From NCBI RefSeq assembly GCF_000286835.2, contig NZ_AJYD02000038.1, forward strand, positions 801,499-865,498: a stretch of 64,000 nucleotides of DNA. The letters are read 5' to 3'. Below the pieces are notes generated by a model that had not been told where the DNA came from, made no database searches, and worked only from the letters and a program-made list of their open reading frames with translations. The position numbers and the translations under genes were made by a program. The stretch comes from Enterovibrio norvegicus FF-33. Its GTDB lineage: Bacteria; Pseudomonadota; Gammaproteobacteria; Enterobacterales; Vibrionaceae. Shown here piece after piece: positions 16,175 to 25,576 of the stretch; positions within the stretch are counted from its first letter, which is position 1, and each line of letters begins with the position of its first letter.

Positions 16175-17524
16175 ATGAAAAGATTTATATCCGTAGGTGT
16201 TTTGGCTGCAGTCGCTATTCTATCAGGTTGTGGTAGCAACGATAACAATACGTCACATACTCAAAGTAAACTTAGAATTATTCATGCAAGTGCTGATGCA
16301 CCATTAGTGAATGTTAACGCTAATGGCACTGAGATACTTAATAGCGTTAATTATGGGGAAGGGAGTCAGTTTCTGACGGTGAATGCCGCTAACTACGCGG
16401 TAGAAGTGAAAGCACAATTGCCCGATCAATCTCTAGCCACCGTTCTGGACGGTGACTATACGCTTGAGACTGAGCGCAGTTACACCGCTGTTGCATTGGG
16501 TAGTGTCGCTGACAGCACGTTAGAGCTGGCCATCATAGAGAATGCGGATTCGGCTATTCCGTCAGGAAATGCTCGAATTCAGGTTTTACATGGTTCGCCT
16601 GATGTAGGTACTGTCGACATTTACGCGACAGCCCCAACAGCAGACATTGCGGATTCGGCACCTGCTCTGACGCTTGATTACCGTTCCAACAGTGATCAAA
16701 TTGACTTACCAGTGGGCGATTACCGCATTCGTATTACTCCAAATGGCAGTAAAACGGTGGTTTATGATTCAGGTGCCGTCCCTTTAGCAAATGGCAATGA
16801 TCTATTCATCACTGCGATTCCGAATGTCTATGCAGGGGCAGCTAGCGTTCCTGTTGCACTGCTAGTAGCCAACGGTGAACGTAGCTCGTTGATTTTGGAT
16901 GCCAATACTGGCGCCGACGTTCGCGTGATCCACGAAGTGGCTGATGCACCTGCGGTAGATGTGTTTTTAGATGGCTCTTCAACGGCAGCGGTAACAGGGC
17001 TGACGTTTTCCGAAGAAACGGGTTTTCTGACGATTCCAGCAGGTGATCACACCGTCACTGTCACGGCGCCTAGTGTCCCTGTTACTGTTATCAATAACGT
17101 GCCAGTGAACCTCGAAGCCGGTGCTTTTTATAGCGCTATTGCTTATGGCAGTGTCGATGCAACGGATTCTGCAGATATTACGTTGGGTGCGTTGAAAGAA
17201 GATCGTCGTTCTGTTGCGACTGAAGCCAAGCTGTCTGTCTTCCATGCGTCAGTCAGTGCGGGTGTGGTTGATATCTATGTGACGGCTGATGGCGACATTG
17301 GGAATGCTGCGCCGAGTCTTACTGGTGTTAGCCTAGGCCAAGGGGTGTCAGGCATTCGCTTGCCCGCGGGTTCTCTGTTTGTGACCGTTACCCCCACTGG
17401 CACAAAAACTGAGGCAATTGGTCCAGCGATGATCACTGTCGAAGCGGGCAAAGTGTATGAACTTATCGCTCAAGATAGCGTTGGCGGTGGTGCGCCACTT
17501 GGTGTGAATGCGATTGGTTTCTAG
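16175..17524 (+). CDS. DUF4397 lipoprotein with four repeats
   Basis: This 449-residue lipoprotein has a signal peptide and lipobox LSGC (Cys about 19). Four DUF4397-like units begin near residues 33 (LRIIHASADAPLVNV), 133 (IQVLHGSPDVGTVDI), 245 (VRVIHEVADAPAVDV) and 350 (LSVFHASVSAGVVDI). Units 1 and 3 share the ADAP motif and units 2 and 4 share VDIY, so the protein looks like a duplicated two-unit block. AAGGAG lies 7 bases before the ATG. It is a cell-surface or periplasmic protein; no biochemical role is established from the sequence. Confidence 0.85.
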   Translation: MKRFISVGVLAAVAILSGCGSNDNNTSHTQSKLRIIHASADAPLVNVNANGTEILNSVNYGEGSQFLTVNAANYAVEVKAQLPDQSLATVLDGDYTLETERSYTAVALGSVADSTLELAIIENADSAIPSGNARIQVLHGSPDVGTVDIYATAPTADIADSAPALTLDYRSNSDQIDLPVGDYRIRITPNGSKTVVYDSGAVPLANGNDLFITAIPNVYAGAASVPVALLVANGERSSLILDANTGADVRVIHEVADAPAVDVFLDGSSTAAVTGLTFSEETGFLTIPAGDHTVTVTAPSVPVTVINNVPVNLEAGAFYSAIAYGSVDATDSADITLGALKEDRRSVATEAKLSVFHASVSAGVVDIYVTADGDIGNAAPSLTGVSLGQGVSGIRLPAGSLFVTVTPTGTKTEAIGPAMITVEAGKVYELIAQDSVGGGAPLGVNAIGF

Positions 17525-17578
17525 TCGTGCGTTGAGTATCTGATTTTCCGTGGAGTTCGTAACACGCTAAATGCAAAC

Positions 17579-17617
17579 GCCAGCAAGACGCGTTTATGCC
17601 GTTCTGCTGGCTTTTTT
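17579..17617 (+). terminator. Intrinsic terminator after the DUF4397 gene
   Basis: GCCAGCA/TGCTGGC stem followed by TTTTTT. Confidence 0.85.
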
Positions 17618-17679
17618 CGGATCTTGAATCCGTATGGGTATACACTGCTTTCTTGTTTCCCGTTCAAAGCGTTCACACC

Positions 17680-17895
17680 ATGCTAGAAAAAGAAAATATG
17701 CTCAAACTTGCCCGTGTTAAAATGCCCTTCGGCAAATATTCAGGCAGAGTACTGATCGACTTACCTGAAGAATACTTGTTGTGGTTTGAAAGACAGGGTT
17801 TCCCGAACGGAGAACTTGGGAAGCTGATGGCGCTTTGTCTCACCTTGAAAATTGAAGGGCTAGACGAGATTGTGAGACCATTAAAAAACATGTAA
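17680..17895 (+). CDS. DUF3820 family small protein
   Basis: This 71-residue protein of the DUF3820 type is widespread in Vibrionaceae and of uncertain function. It starts MLEKENMLKLARVKMPFGKY and contains DLPEEYLLWFERQGFP. The start at 17680 matches the usual beginning of the family; a longer frame from 17596 would run through the preceding terminator. It is convergent with the nuclease gene at 18046. Confidence 0.82.
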   Translation: MLEKENMLKLARVKMPFGKYSGRVLIDLPEEYLLWFERQGFPNGELGKLMALCLTLKIEGLDEIVRPLKNM

Positions 17896-18045
17896 GCCAA
17901 AAAAGCCCCTCTCACTAAAACATGCATGTATTTAATGGTTAGGGCTAGATTTGTAAGTACGCATTCTTTGTCTTAATCAGTCACTATTGACCTCAAAGCC
18001 TACCAAGATGTAAAGCGTCAGATCGGCTTCATGGACATCATAGGA

Positions 18046-20286
18046 TTACGTGAAATTCAGCACTTGTCCTTCGGCGCGTCGACTGACTGATTTATATTCC
18101 ACTTTTGAAATCACGTTTTGCTCAGTGTCTAACAACTCAATGGTTGACCCTTTGTTCGAAAGGGCAGCACCGCCACCTCCGGCTCGCACGATAATGCGAT
18201 GATCTCGCCCAGGTGCAAGCTTGGTTTTTTCTTGAATCGTGGTGGTGCCAGATTTGCTGCGTATTTTCCATCCGGTGACATCGACCAACCCTCCCGTTTC
18301 ATTGCGAATGGCAACCCACTCGTTTTTATCACCTGCACCTTCAGGGTTAGGGAGTGCCGATGCGATAATGACATCGCCTTCTTTATACAATAAGACCTCG
18401 GCATTGGAATGCGGCGCTAAAAGGGGTTGGGTGTTGTCTTGGCTTTTCAGGATGGGGAAGAACGAACGTAAATGGAATCCGCGAGATTTATCTTGACGTG
18501 TTTCACGATAAAGCACCAAGTCATAGCGCCAGTCGTTAATGGCAGTACGTCGGAAAGATTCGCCGTCGAAAAATGGTAGTGGGTCGGTTTCGTTTCGATA
18601 GCTTTCAAAGCTCAGTAGCGTTCCCATTGCTAGCATGCATTCTGGGCTAGTACCCACGAAGAACCCGCCTTTTTCTTTCAATGCAGATTTGTTCCCCACT
18701 CGCCATCGCATGGAAAGGGTCGCCACATCGGCATTGAGTTGCCCTTCAGGACCATCATAAAACGAGCCGAGATAATTGAGGTTGGACTGACCGCTCATTG
18801 CGGCTTGTTCATCCCAAAAAAACTTCACCCAATAATGGTATCCGCTGACTTCATAGCGCGATCCTTCGCGCTTGATTTCGCCTAAAAAGACATGCTCAAA
18901 ACCGGATGCACCAACCACAGCTTTATCAAAGTAATTGGTGTACAGACCAAACCAGAGGTTGCGCACGGTTTCTCTAAATGCCGCCATGTTTGAAAGGTCC
19001 ACGCACGCATTCGAGCCAAATGTGGGGCTGGAAAAGGGCATATCGGAATATTTCTTTGCCTCAAAGCCTAGCCCGCCAATCTCACGACTCGCCGTGATGT
19101 AGTGATACACCTCTTCCATTAAAGGCACAGCATTACTGCTTTCAGCGTTAAAGCATGTCTCGAGAAAATGGTCTATTTCAATCAGTTCCTGTTGGCTGTA
19201 TTGCTCACCATCACGTTGTAATTCGTTGTAGTTATCTATTAAACGCTTGAATGCTTGATAGGAAGATGAATGCATTAACTTGTCGGTATTTACTGAATCG
19301 AACAGCCTAAATTTCGCGAGATCGCGCTTTCTCGGATTGCGTGTCCCTTGCTCGTTGAGCTTGATATCCGCTCCTTCATTCATCCAACGGCCTTCTTTCA
19401 TTCGCGTCACGCTAAAGCGGTTTCTGTCACCATCCCAAAGCGCTTGAACAATGTCAGTGTAATCACCGCGTGTATTGACGATATCTGTTGGTGATTCAAT
19501 TGGCCGCATTTCCGGCGTGTCGATATCGTTTGAAAGCGTAAAGTTATTTGGCGAATAGAAAATCGGATTGGCTTCATACAGTTCTACTTGAAAGTACAGA
19601 TCCGTCAGCTCACTGATTTGGGTGAGAGAGACCTGATAGCTTTCTAAATTGAGGCTGTTTTTTCCGTCATGATCATCCCAAAATTCGCTTTGTTTCATTA
19701 AAAACGCGCGACATTGCAGCTCACCACCAAGGGTAAACACGATGACTTTCCAGAAGGCTGATGGAATAAATGTACCGCGATAGGGTTGGTCATTGATGGT
19801 ATTGATTGGGCCAGTAAACACCGACAAGCGATCGCCGAGCTCTTGTTCTTCAAGCAGCCAATTTTCAAGTTCTAGCCATTCGTCCTGATTAAACTTGGCG
19901 TGTTGTAGATTGGCGTTGGTATAGAAAAAGGAATCTCGATTGGCTTGGCTAGCCTCAGGACGCTTCCCCCAATTAATGGCTGCGCGTCGCACCATGTGTC
20001 CGCGATCCCACACATTATTCTTGTAGACAGCAGGACCTGCTTGATAGGTGAGATCGACTCGCGGGTCGAGTTTCCAACTGCTTCGTTTCAAGCTGATCAG
20101 GCTTTCACGATCTATGTTGTGCGCAGTGTAAAACGCCATTTTGGTTTCACGGTTCATCACCAATGAAAAGTGTTCGTAATGCAGGGGCTCACCAAACTCC
20201 CATGCCACTTCGAGTAAGCTTTCGCCCAAACGAGGGAGAGAAATAGGGATAGACAAAAACGCGGTATCGAATCCTTTAGCAGCCAT
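18046..20286 (-). CDS. Three-domain nuclease: NUC-type endonuclease, XendoU endoribonuclease and lamin-tail domain
   Basis: This 746-residue protein has three recognisable parts. Residues about 20-240 match DNA/RNA non-specific (NUC/NucA) nucleases, with DRGH near residue 94 and a metal-site asparagine in FNQDEW. Residues about 280-590 match the eukaryotic-type XendoU endoribonuclease: ALWDGDRNRF, LFDSVN, AFKRLIDNYNE, GFEHVFLGE (His about 465), GYHYW (His about 484), a lysine in LKEKGG (about 535), then GTSPE. All three expected catalytic residues appear present. Residues about 640-746 fit a lamin-tail domain (NEWVAIRNETGG, VTGWKIRSKSG, PGRDHRIIV). There is no signal peptide. AGGAG lies 6-7 bases before the ATG. 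The next gene upstream on the same strand is a nucleoside hydrolase. Cellular role and export route are unknown. Confidence 0.85.
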   Translation of the reverse strand: MAAKGFDTAFLSIPISLPRLGESLLEVAWEFGEPLHYEHFSLVMNRETKMAFYTAHNIDRESLISLKRSSWKLDPRVDLTYQAGPAVYKNNVWDRGHMVRRAAINWGKRPEASQANRDSFFYTNANLQHAKFNQDEWLELENWLLEEQELGDRLSVFTGPINTINDQPYRGTFIPSAFWKVIVFTLGGELQCRAFLMKQSEFWDDHDGKNSLNLESYQVSLTQISELTDLYFQVELYEANPIFYSPNNFTLSNDIDTPEMRPIESPTDIVNTRGDYTDIVQALWDGDRNRFSVTRMKEGRWMNEGADIKLNEQGTRNPRKRDLAKFRLFDSVNTDKLMHSSSYQAFKRLIDNYNELQRDGEQYSQQELIEIDHFLETCFNAESSNAVPLMEEVYHYITASREIGGLGFEAKKYSDMPFSSPTFGSNACVDLSNMAAFRETVRNLWFGLYTNYFDKAVVGASGFEHVFLGEIKREGSRYEVSGYHYWVKFFWDEQAAMSGQSNLNYLGSFYDGPEGQLNADVATLSMRWRVGNKSALKEKGGFFVGTSPECMLAMGTLLSFESYRNETDPLPFFDGESFRRTAINDWRYDLVLYRETRQDKSRGFHLRSFFPILKSQDNTQPLLAPHSNAEVLLYKEGDVIIASALPNPEGAGDKNEWVAIRNETGGLVDVTGWKIRSKSGTTTIQEKTKLAPGRDHRIIVRAGGGGAALSNKGSTIELLDTEQNVISKVEYKSVSRRAEGQVLNFT

Positions 20287-20600
20287 TGAAATCTCCTGAG
20301 TATTAAGCCGAACTGCCCTCTGATGGCGACAAGTACCATGGCCTTGAAATGTGGGCTGCGTAATACGCTATATCAGCAATGTGTCTGTTTTGTTCGAACA
20401 AAGCATGGTTGTCAGATACTTATGTAGAAATGAGACGATTTTTCATGTTTGCTTTTATTGGTGGGGAGAAGATCGCAGTCGCGAGAAACAACAGAAGGGG
20501 AAGATAAGGTCGATGAAATTAAACAGGAATAAAGCGCGCCAATTGGACCTTCTTACTGGCCGTCATTGGCGCGGACTAATAAGCCATTCATGGCAATAGG
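20287..20600. other. Intergenic region with an inverted repeat
   Basis: About 314 bases with no convincing gene. CGCGCCAAT (20535-20543) and ATTGGCGCG (20565-20573) form a 9-bp stem with a 21-nt loop, downstream of the nucleoside hydrolase. There is no T-run, so terminator function is uncertain. Confidence 0.45.
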
Positions 20601-21566
20601 TTAGCGATTACCGTATTGGGTCATGGAATCCAAGTACAAATCGAGTACGCCTTGGTCGTTAACTGCCACGGCCACTTGTTGCGGCTTTTTGTCTGCCCAT
20701 TCATCGGTTTTGTGTTGTGTCTGTTTGTACTTTTGCAGGGTCAGACCTTCGGCCGGGCCGTCGCATACCACTCGGATAGGGCCTTCACGTAGCGTAAACA
20801 GTGAAGGGTTTATCACATAAGCAATAGCAGAAGGGTCGTGAACAAAACAGCCATTTACCCCCATGCGAGATTTGTAAAAATCGAGGTAGAAGCGGCTGAT
20901 ATCCCACATAAACTCACCCACTTCTCCGCACGTATCGCGAAGCGTGTCGATATAGTCGGTGGAGAAGAAGGTTTCGTGAGTGACATCTAAACCTATCACG
21001 GTGACAGGCCAGTCAGCGGTAAATACGACATCTGCGGCATGTGGGTCGTCGTGAACATTGGCTTCGGCAAATGGGGTGACATTGCCTGTGTGTTCATGCG
21101 TGCCAAAAGCCCCACCCATGATCACCACCTCTTTGACCAATCCCCTAATTTCAGGTGCTTCAATCAGTGCCAAAGCAAGGTTGGTCAGTGGCCCAACAGC
21201 GACCAGCGTGATCTCGTTAGGTGATGCTTTGACGGTATCGATGATGTATTGGTGTGCTGCACGTGGGTCGGCAGAAATCGTGGGTTCTTTCATGTCTACG
21301 TTGCCGAATCCGTTCTCGCCATGAACCGCAATACTGGCGCCGACGGGTGGGCGCTTAAGCGGTTTACTCGCCCCTTTTGCCACGTCGCATTTAAAGCCAA
21401 AACGTTGTTTGAGGTAAAGTGCATTACGCGTACTGATATCGATCTCCGTATTGCCAAACACCGTAGTCAGCGCGACCAACTCAACGTTTGGATTAGCCTC
21501 TGCAAACAGTATTGCCATCGCGTCATCAATACCGGGGTCAGTATCAAGGATGATTTTTGCATTCAT
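20601..21566 (-). CDS. Inosine-uridine-preferring nucleoside hydrolase
   Basis: This 321-residue enzyme cleaves ribonucleosides to base and ribose. The calcium- and ribose-binding motif DTDPGIDDA lies at residues 8-16. Other family features are VAVGPLTNLALAL, VIMGGAF and VHDPSAIAYVI near the C-terminus. Length and layout match RihA/IunH-type enzymes, but I cannot assign the exact substrate preference. It could supply ribose and bases from nucleosides released by nucleases such as its downstream neighbour. Confidence 0.92.
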   Translation of the reverse strand: MNAKIILDTDPGIDDAMAILFAEANPNVELVALTTVFGNTEIDISTRNALYLKQRFGFKCDVAKGASKPLKRPPVGASIAVHGENGFGNVDMKEPTISADPRAAHQYIIDTVKASPNEITLVAVGPLTNLALALIEAPEIRGLVKEVVIMGGAFGTHEHTGNVTPFAEANVHDDPHAADVVFTADWPVTVIGLDVTHETFFSTDYIDTLRDTCGEVGEFMWDISRFYLDFYKSRMGVNGCFVHDPSAIAYVINPSLFTLREGPIRVVCDGPAEGLTLQKYKQTQHKTDEWADKKPQQVAVAVNDQGVLDLYLDSMTQYGNR

Positions 21567-21690
21567 AGTGAATATACCTAGCCTTTTGTTTTTTATTTTA
21601 AATGTATTTTGAGGTCATATTGCCAAAGCAAATTCGACCTGTTGGCTTTTATTATGAGAAATGCCAACAAGTGACGTGTTGGATCGATTA

Positions 21691-22581
21691 TCACTTTTTA
21701 CCTAAGAATTGAAAATAGTCGCTCAGGTAGTCAATCACTGCTCTAACTGCGGGAGCCATGTTTTTTCTCGATGGGTAAAGAACGTAAATCTGCATGTCTT
21801 GCGGCTTCCATTCACCCAGAATTGGAACAAGCTCACCAGACTGAATATATTTCTCCGCCAAGTAAGTTGGTTGCATTGAAATCCCCATCCCTTCTATTGA
21901 GCCGTATAACAATGCTGTCGCTTCATTCGCCGTAAGTTGGCATTGGATATCGATTGATTCGCTCAATTCGCCGTTTTGCAAATGCCATACGTGGTGCGCG
22001 AAGTTTCTATAACCAAGACACTGATGTGTCGACAGGTCGGAAGGGCATGTGATCGGTGCATGGCTATCGATATATGACGGAGAAGCGACCAAGACGGATT
22101 CACAAACTGCGATAGGCTTTCCTATCAAAGAGGGATCGGGGTTGGATGAAATGCGAATGGCGAGATCGATACGATCGTGGGTCAAATCGTTGGTTGTGTC
22201 TCGTAAGTCCATGTCGATGATGACACGAGGGTTGTCCGCCATGAAGGTTTTCAACGCGGGAACGAGCTGCGCATGGCCAAATGACATGGAGACGGCAATG
22301 CGCACTGTTCCTGTTAATTCACCATGAGTCGTATTAAGGAAAGAGAGCGATTCCGCCTGATCAACGAGTTGTTCAATGTGATCAAGGTATCGCTCACCGG
22401 CTGAAGTCAGAGACACTTGACGTGTGGTGCGATTCAGCAGGCGTGTTTCCAACCAATTTTCCATGGTTTCAATGTATCGCGTCACCATAGGGCGTGACAT
22501 GTCTAAGCGGTCGGCGCTTGCGGTAAAGCTTCCGGTTTTCGACACATCAATAAACACCTTTGCAGCAGTGATCCTATCCAT
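21691..22581 (-). CDS. LysR-family transcription regulator
   Basis: This 296-residue regulator has an N-terminal winged helix-turn-helix (residues 1-60; FTASADRLDMSRPMVTRYI) and a LysR substrate-binding domain. The ATG at 22581 (MDRITAAKVF) is the natural start; the longer frame to 22641 would use TTG. It is divergent from the MBL-fold gene at 22695 with a 113-bp gap, the usual arrangement for a LysR regulator and its target. Confidence 0.92.
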   Translation of the reverse strand: MDRITAAKVFIDVSKTGSFTASADRLDMSRPMVTRYIETMENWLETRLLNRTTRQVSLTSAGERYLDHIEQLVDQAESLSFLNTTHGELTGTVRIAVSMSFGHAQLVPALKTFMADNPRVIIDMDLRDTTNDLTHDRIDLAIRISSNPDPSLIGKPIAVCESVLVASPSYIDSHAPITCPSDLSTHQCLGYRNFAHHVWHLQNGELSESIDIQCQLTANEATALLYGSIEGMGISMQPTYLAEKYIQSGELVPILGEWKPQDMQIYVLYPSRKNMAPAVRAVIDYLSDYFQFLGKK

Positions 22582-22694
22582 GATTAGCTCGATATAAGAA
22601 ACAATATTGCTCAGTATTTGCTGTTTTTCCAAGCAGGTCAATTCACTAATCTAGTCTCCGACAAGAAAATTAAAATACACTCTTTTGGAGAACA

Positions 22695-23561
22695 ATGATG
22701 AAAACACGTATCGCACTTTTGACAACGCTACTTGCCGGTCAAACGTTCGCAGCTGACACGGCGCCATTGACACTGGATGTCTATCATGGCGATGAAAACA
22801 GCTTTTTGGTGACATCTACCCTAGTGTATGGAGAAACCGAAGCGGCACTGATCGACACTGGTTTTACTCGCGCTGATGCCCTACGCATCGCAGCTAAGGT
22901 GCTGGACTCAGGCAAAGAACTGAAAACCATTTTTATTAGTCAGGCAGATCCGGATTACTATTTCGGTGCAGAAGTGATTCATCAGTTCTTTCCCAATGCT
23001 GAGATCATCACAACGCCTGCTGTGAAGAAAGTGATTGAGAAGAAATTGGCTGGGAAAGTGGCATTTTGGGGGCCAAAAATGGGCGCCAATGCCCCTGTGA
23101 AACCAATTGTTCCAGAAGCGGTTACTGCCTCCTCATTCTCAGTGAATGGCACGCCGATCGAAATCAAGGGGACGGAAGGCGCACTGGCACACCGCCCATA
23201 TTTATGGCTACCTGCTAACAAAGCGGTATTGGGTAACGTAGGTGTATTCGGTGACATGCATGGTTGGATGGCAGATACGCAAACAGACGCGGAACTGGCA
23301 GCGTGGACTGCTCAACTGAAAAAAATGCAGGCACTGAAACCTGAGGTGGTGGTACCAGGTCACATGGCAGCGGACACTTCTTTGAATGCCGACGCGATTG
23401 AGTATTCACTCTCATACATCACTGATTTTGTTGAAGCGAAAAAGAGCAGTAAAGACAGTAAAACATTGATTGAGAAAATGACCAAGTTATACCCTGACGC
23501 GGTAGAGCCGTCTTCGCTGGATCTTAGTGCGAAAGTGCACACTGGCGAAATGGCGTGGTAA
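22695..23561 (+). CDS. Exported metallo-beta-lactamase-fold protein lacking the usual zinc ligands
   Basis: This 288-residue protein has a signal peptide (cleavage after QTFA) and the MBL fold: LIDTGF, then the motif position, then VFGD and VVPGH. Where active enzymes have HxHxDH followed by YFGA, this protein has SQADPDYYFGA, so three of the four metal ligands in that motif are changed (Q, D, D, Y). Hydrolase activity of the usual zinc type is therefore doubtful. It could be a conserved subfamily with altered chemistry. GGAG precedes two adjacent ATGs (22695 and 22698). Confidence 0.85.
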   Translation: MMKTRIALLTTLLAGQTFAADTAPLTLDVYHGDENSFLVTSTLVYGETEAALIDTGFTRADALRIAAKVLDSGKELKTIFISQADPDYYFGAEVIHQFFPNAEIITTPAVKKVIEKKLAGKVAFWGPKMGANAPVKPIVPEAVTASSFSVNGTPIEIKGTEGALAHRPYLWLPANKAVLGNVGVFGDMHGWMADTQTDAELAAWTAQLKKMQALKPEVVVPGHMAADTSLNADAIEYSLSYITDFVEAKKSSKDSKTLIEKMTKLYPDAVEPSSLDLSAKVHTGEMAW

Positions 23562-23585
23562 GCCTCATTGGTTAAAATCACAATG

Positions 23586-23620
23586 AAAAAGGAGGCGTGA
23601 TGTATTCACTCCTCCTTTTT
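23586..23620. terminator. Bidirectional intrinsic terminator
   Basis: AAAAAGGAGG and CCTCCTTTTT flank a 15-nt loop between two convergent genes. Confidence 0.88.
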
Positions 23621-23643
23621 ATATTTTTATCAATCGTCGATTG

Positions 23644-24210
23644 TTATTCGTCGATCTTTAAGCCCGATTTCTCGGCGATCTGCGATTCAAAGCCGTCCAA
23701 GCTGGTTTGGTTTTTTTTGAGCCAGTATCTTTGAATACCGTGCTCGCCTTGTTTGGCTGACCATTTATCCAGTTCATCACGATCGCTTTCGTAACGAAAG
23801 AAGGGGACTGACATGCCGCATGATGCTTGCACCATATCGATATCAAGCAAGAAGATCTGTCGCGATGCGATGCTTTCAGGAAAAAGGACGCTGTAAATTG
23901 CCCACTCAGGATCATTGCGATGGATGGCTCGCGCAGTGCCATAGGCACGAAGGATCAAAGGAGCCCCTTCGAAAGCACAAAACATCACAGTCATGCGCGG
24001 GTCTTGTAAAACATGAGCGGCGGATTCATTGCCACTGCCCGTCAGGTTCAACCACGCCAGCGTTTTACTGTCGATCACACGCAGAGAATCGCCCCCTTTA
24101 GGCGACATATTCACCGTTCCGGTTGGTGCAGCAGTACCCACAAAATAGAGCTTTTGCTTTTCGATAAACGCGATCTGTTTTTCGTTGAGTGATTTGGTGG
24201 TCTGTCCCAT
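23644..24210 (-). CDS. Pyridoxamine 5'-phosphate oxidase-like (PPOX split-barrel) flavoprotein
   Basis: This 188-residue protein fits the PPOX split-barrel fold, with a pattern common in uncharacterised members: FVGTAAPTGTVNMSPKGGDS, then LTGSGNESAAHV and MTVMFCAFEGAP. Such proteins usually bind FMN or F420-like cofactors. The start is the ATG at 24210 (MGQTTKSLNEKQ) with AGGA 6-7 bases upstream. Confidence 0.82.
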   Translation of the reverse strand: MGQTTKSLNEKQIAFIEKQKLYFVGTAAPTGTVNMSPKGGDSLRVIDSKTLAWLNLTGSGNESAAHVLQDPRMTVMFCAFEGAPLILRAYGTARAIHRNDPEWAIYSVLFPESIASRQIFLLDIDMVQASCGMSVPFFRYESDRDELDKWSAKQGEHGIQRYWLKKNQTSLDGFESQIAEKSGLKIDE

Positions 24211-24313
24211 GGTCTTCCTCTGACGGGTAGTGTTGGAAGCCATGAGTATATCAGCCGAAGAAATATTGACCACGCATCGTGATGAATCGCTGTTTTTGAA
24301 AGGAAAAAGCTAG

Positions 24314-25576
24314 ATGCGACCCCGTCTGTTGCCTAGGCTGTTACTACCGTTCACCAGAGGTAGCATTACCATGGGGCAACCGTCGTTGTTTTTCTTTAAA
24401 GGCTATATGAAAGCGCTGAAGGTCGCGGCGAGGGTGATCTCTATCCCGCGCCCTACGTTGTTTACTGGCGCTGACAGTACCGAGCAATTGTGCGAAGCCA
24501 TTGGGTTGATGAATCTCGGCAAGTTGCTGATAGTGACCGACCAGCCTTTAGTCGATGTGGGGATAGTCGATAAAGTGGAGGCGCATTTATCACGTTTTGG
24601 CGTGAGCTTTGTTCGCTATGCCAGTGTCACGCCTGATCCCACCTACCCCATGGCCGAAGAAGGTCGAGACATATATTTTCGCGAACAGTGCGCGGGCATT
24701 TTAGCGATTGGCGGTGGCTCGCCAATGGATTGCGCCAAAGTGATTGCTGCGCGTGTGACCAATAAAAAATCGATTCGAAAATTGGCCGGAATCTTGAGAG
24801 TGTGGCGAACACCTGCTCCATTGTTTGTTATTCCAACCACGGCAGGCACAGGTTCAGAGGTAACAGTTGCCGCGGTGATATCAGACCCATTTACCCATCA
24901 AAAAACGCCCTTGATGGATCCCAAGTTGGTCCCAATGATGGCTGCGCTCGATCCCGTTTTAATGACGGGGCTCCCACCGCATATTACCGCGGCAACAGGA
25001 ATGGATGCGTTAACGCATGCAGTTGAAGCCTACTTGTCTGTGAACGCGACAACCGAAACCGACGGGTATGCCAATGCCGCAATAAAACTCATCAGTCAAA
25101 ATCTTGTTTCCGCCTACAAAGATGGCCAGTCGCTGAAGGTGAGGCTCAATATGGCCATGGCGTCGTACTATGCTGGGCTGGCGTTCACCAAAGCCAGTTT
25201 GGGTTACACCCATGCGATTGCACATAATCTTGGTGCCAAATACGGTACACCTCATGGCCTCGCCAATGCTTTGGCGTTGCCTCATGTGTTGAGATTTTCA
25301 TTGCCGAGCGCGACATCACGAATGGCTGATCTGGCGCACATGGCCGGGGTAGGTGATGCAACATGGGATGATGCGACCAATGCACATGCTTTTATTACCT
25401 ATATAGTATCATTGCAAGACGCTTTATCGTTGCCAAAAACACTGGCGGAAATTCAAACGTCGGATGTGGCAATCATCGCCAAAAATGCTATTCAAGAGGC
25501 GAAGTGGAATTATCCCGTTCCACGCTATGCCACGCAAAAGGAATGCGAGCAAATGATAGAGAAAATCATGGCTTGA
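24314..25576 (+). CDS. Iron-containing alcohol dehydrogenase
   Basis: This 420-residue group III (iron-dependent) alcohol dehydrogenase has the NAD-binding GGGSPMDCAK and TTAGTGSE motifs. Metal-ligand positions are in MDALTHAVEAY and in GYTHAIAHNLGAKYGTPHG. The first 30 residues before MKALKVAARV are hydrophobic and not typical of the family, so translation might start at 24371 or 24407. AAAGGA upstream of 24314 supports the long form weakly. The substrate is not predictable. Confidence 0.9.
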   Translation: MRPRLLPRLLLPFTRGSITMGQPSLFFFKGYMKALKVAARVISIPRPTLFTGADSTEQLCEAIGLMNLGKLLIVTDQPLVDVGIVDKVEAHLSRFGVSFVRYASVTPDPTYPMAEEGRDIYFREQCAGILAIGGGSPMDCAKVIAARVTNKKSIRKLAGILRVWRTPAPLFVIPTTAGTGSEVTVAAVISDPFTHQKTPLMDPKLVPMMAALDPVLMTGLPPHITAATGMDALTHAVEAYLSVNATTETDGYANAAIKLISQNLVSAYKDGQSLKVRLNMAMASYYAGLAFTKASLGYTHAIAHNLGAKYGTPHGLANALALPHVLRFSLPSATSRMADLAHMAGVGDATWDDATNAHAFITYIVSLQDALSLPKTLAEIQTSDVAIIAKNAIQEAKWNYPVPRYATQKECEQMIEKIMA

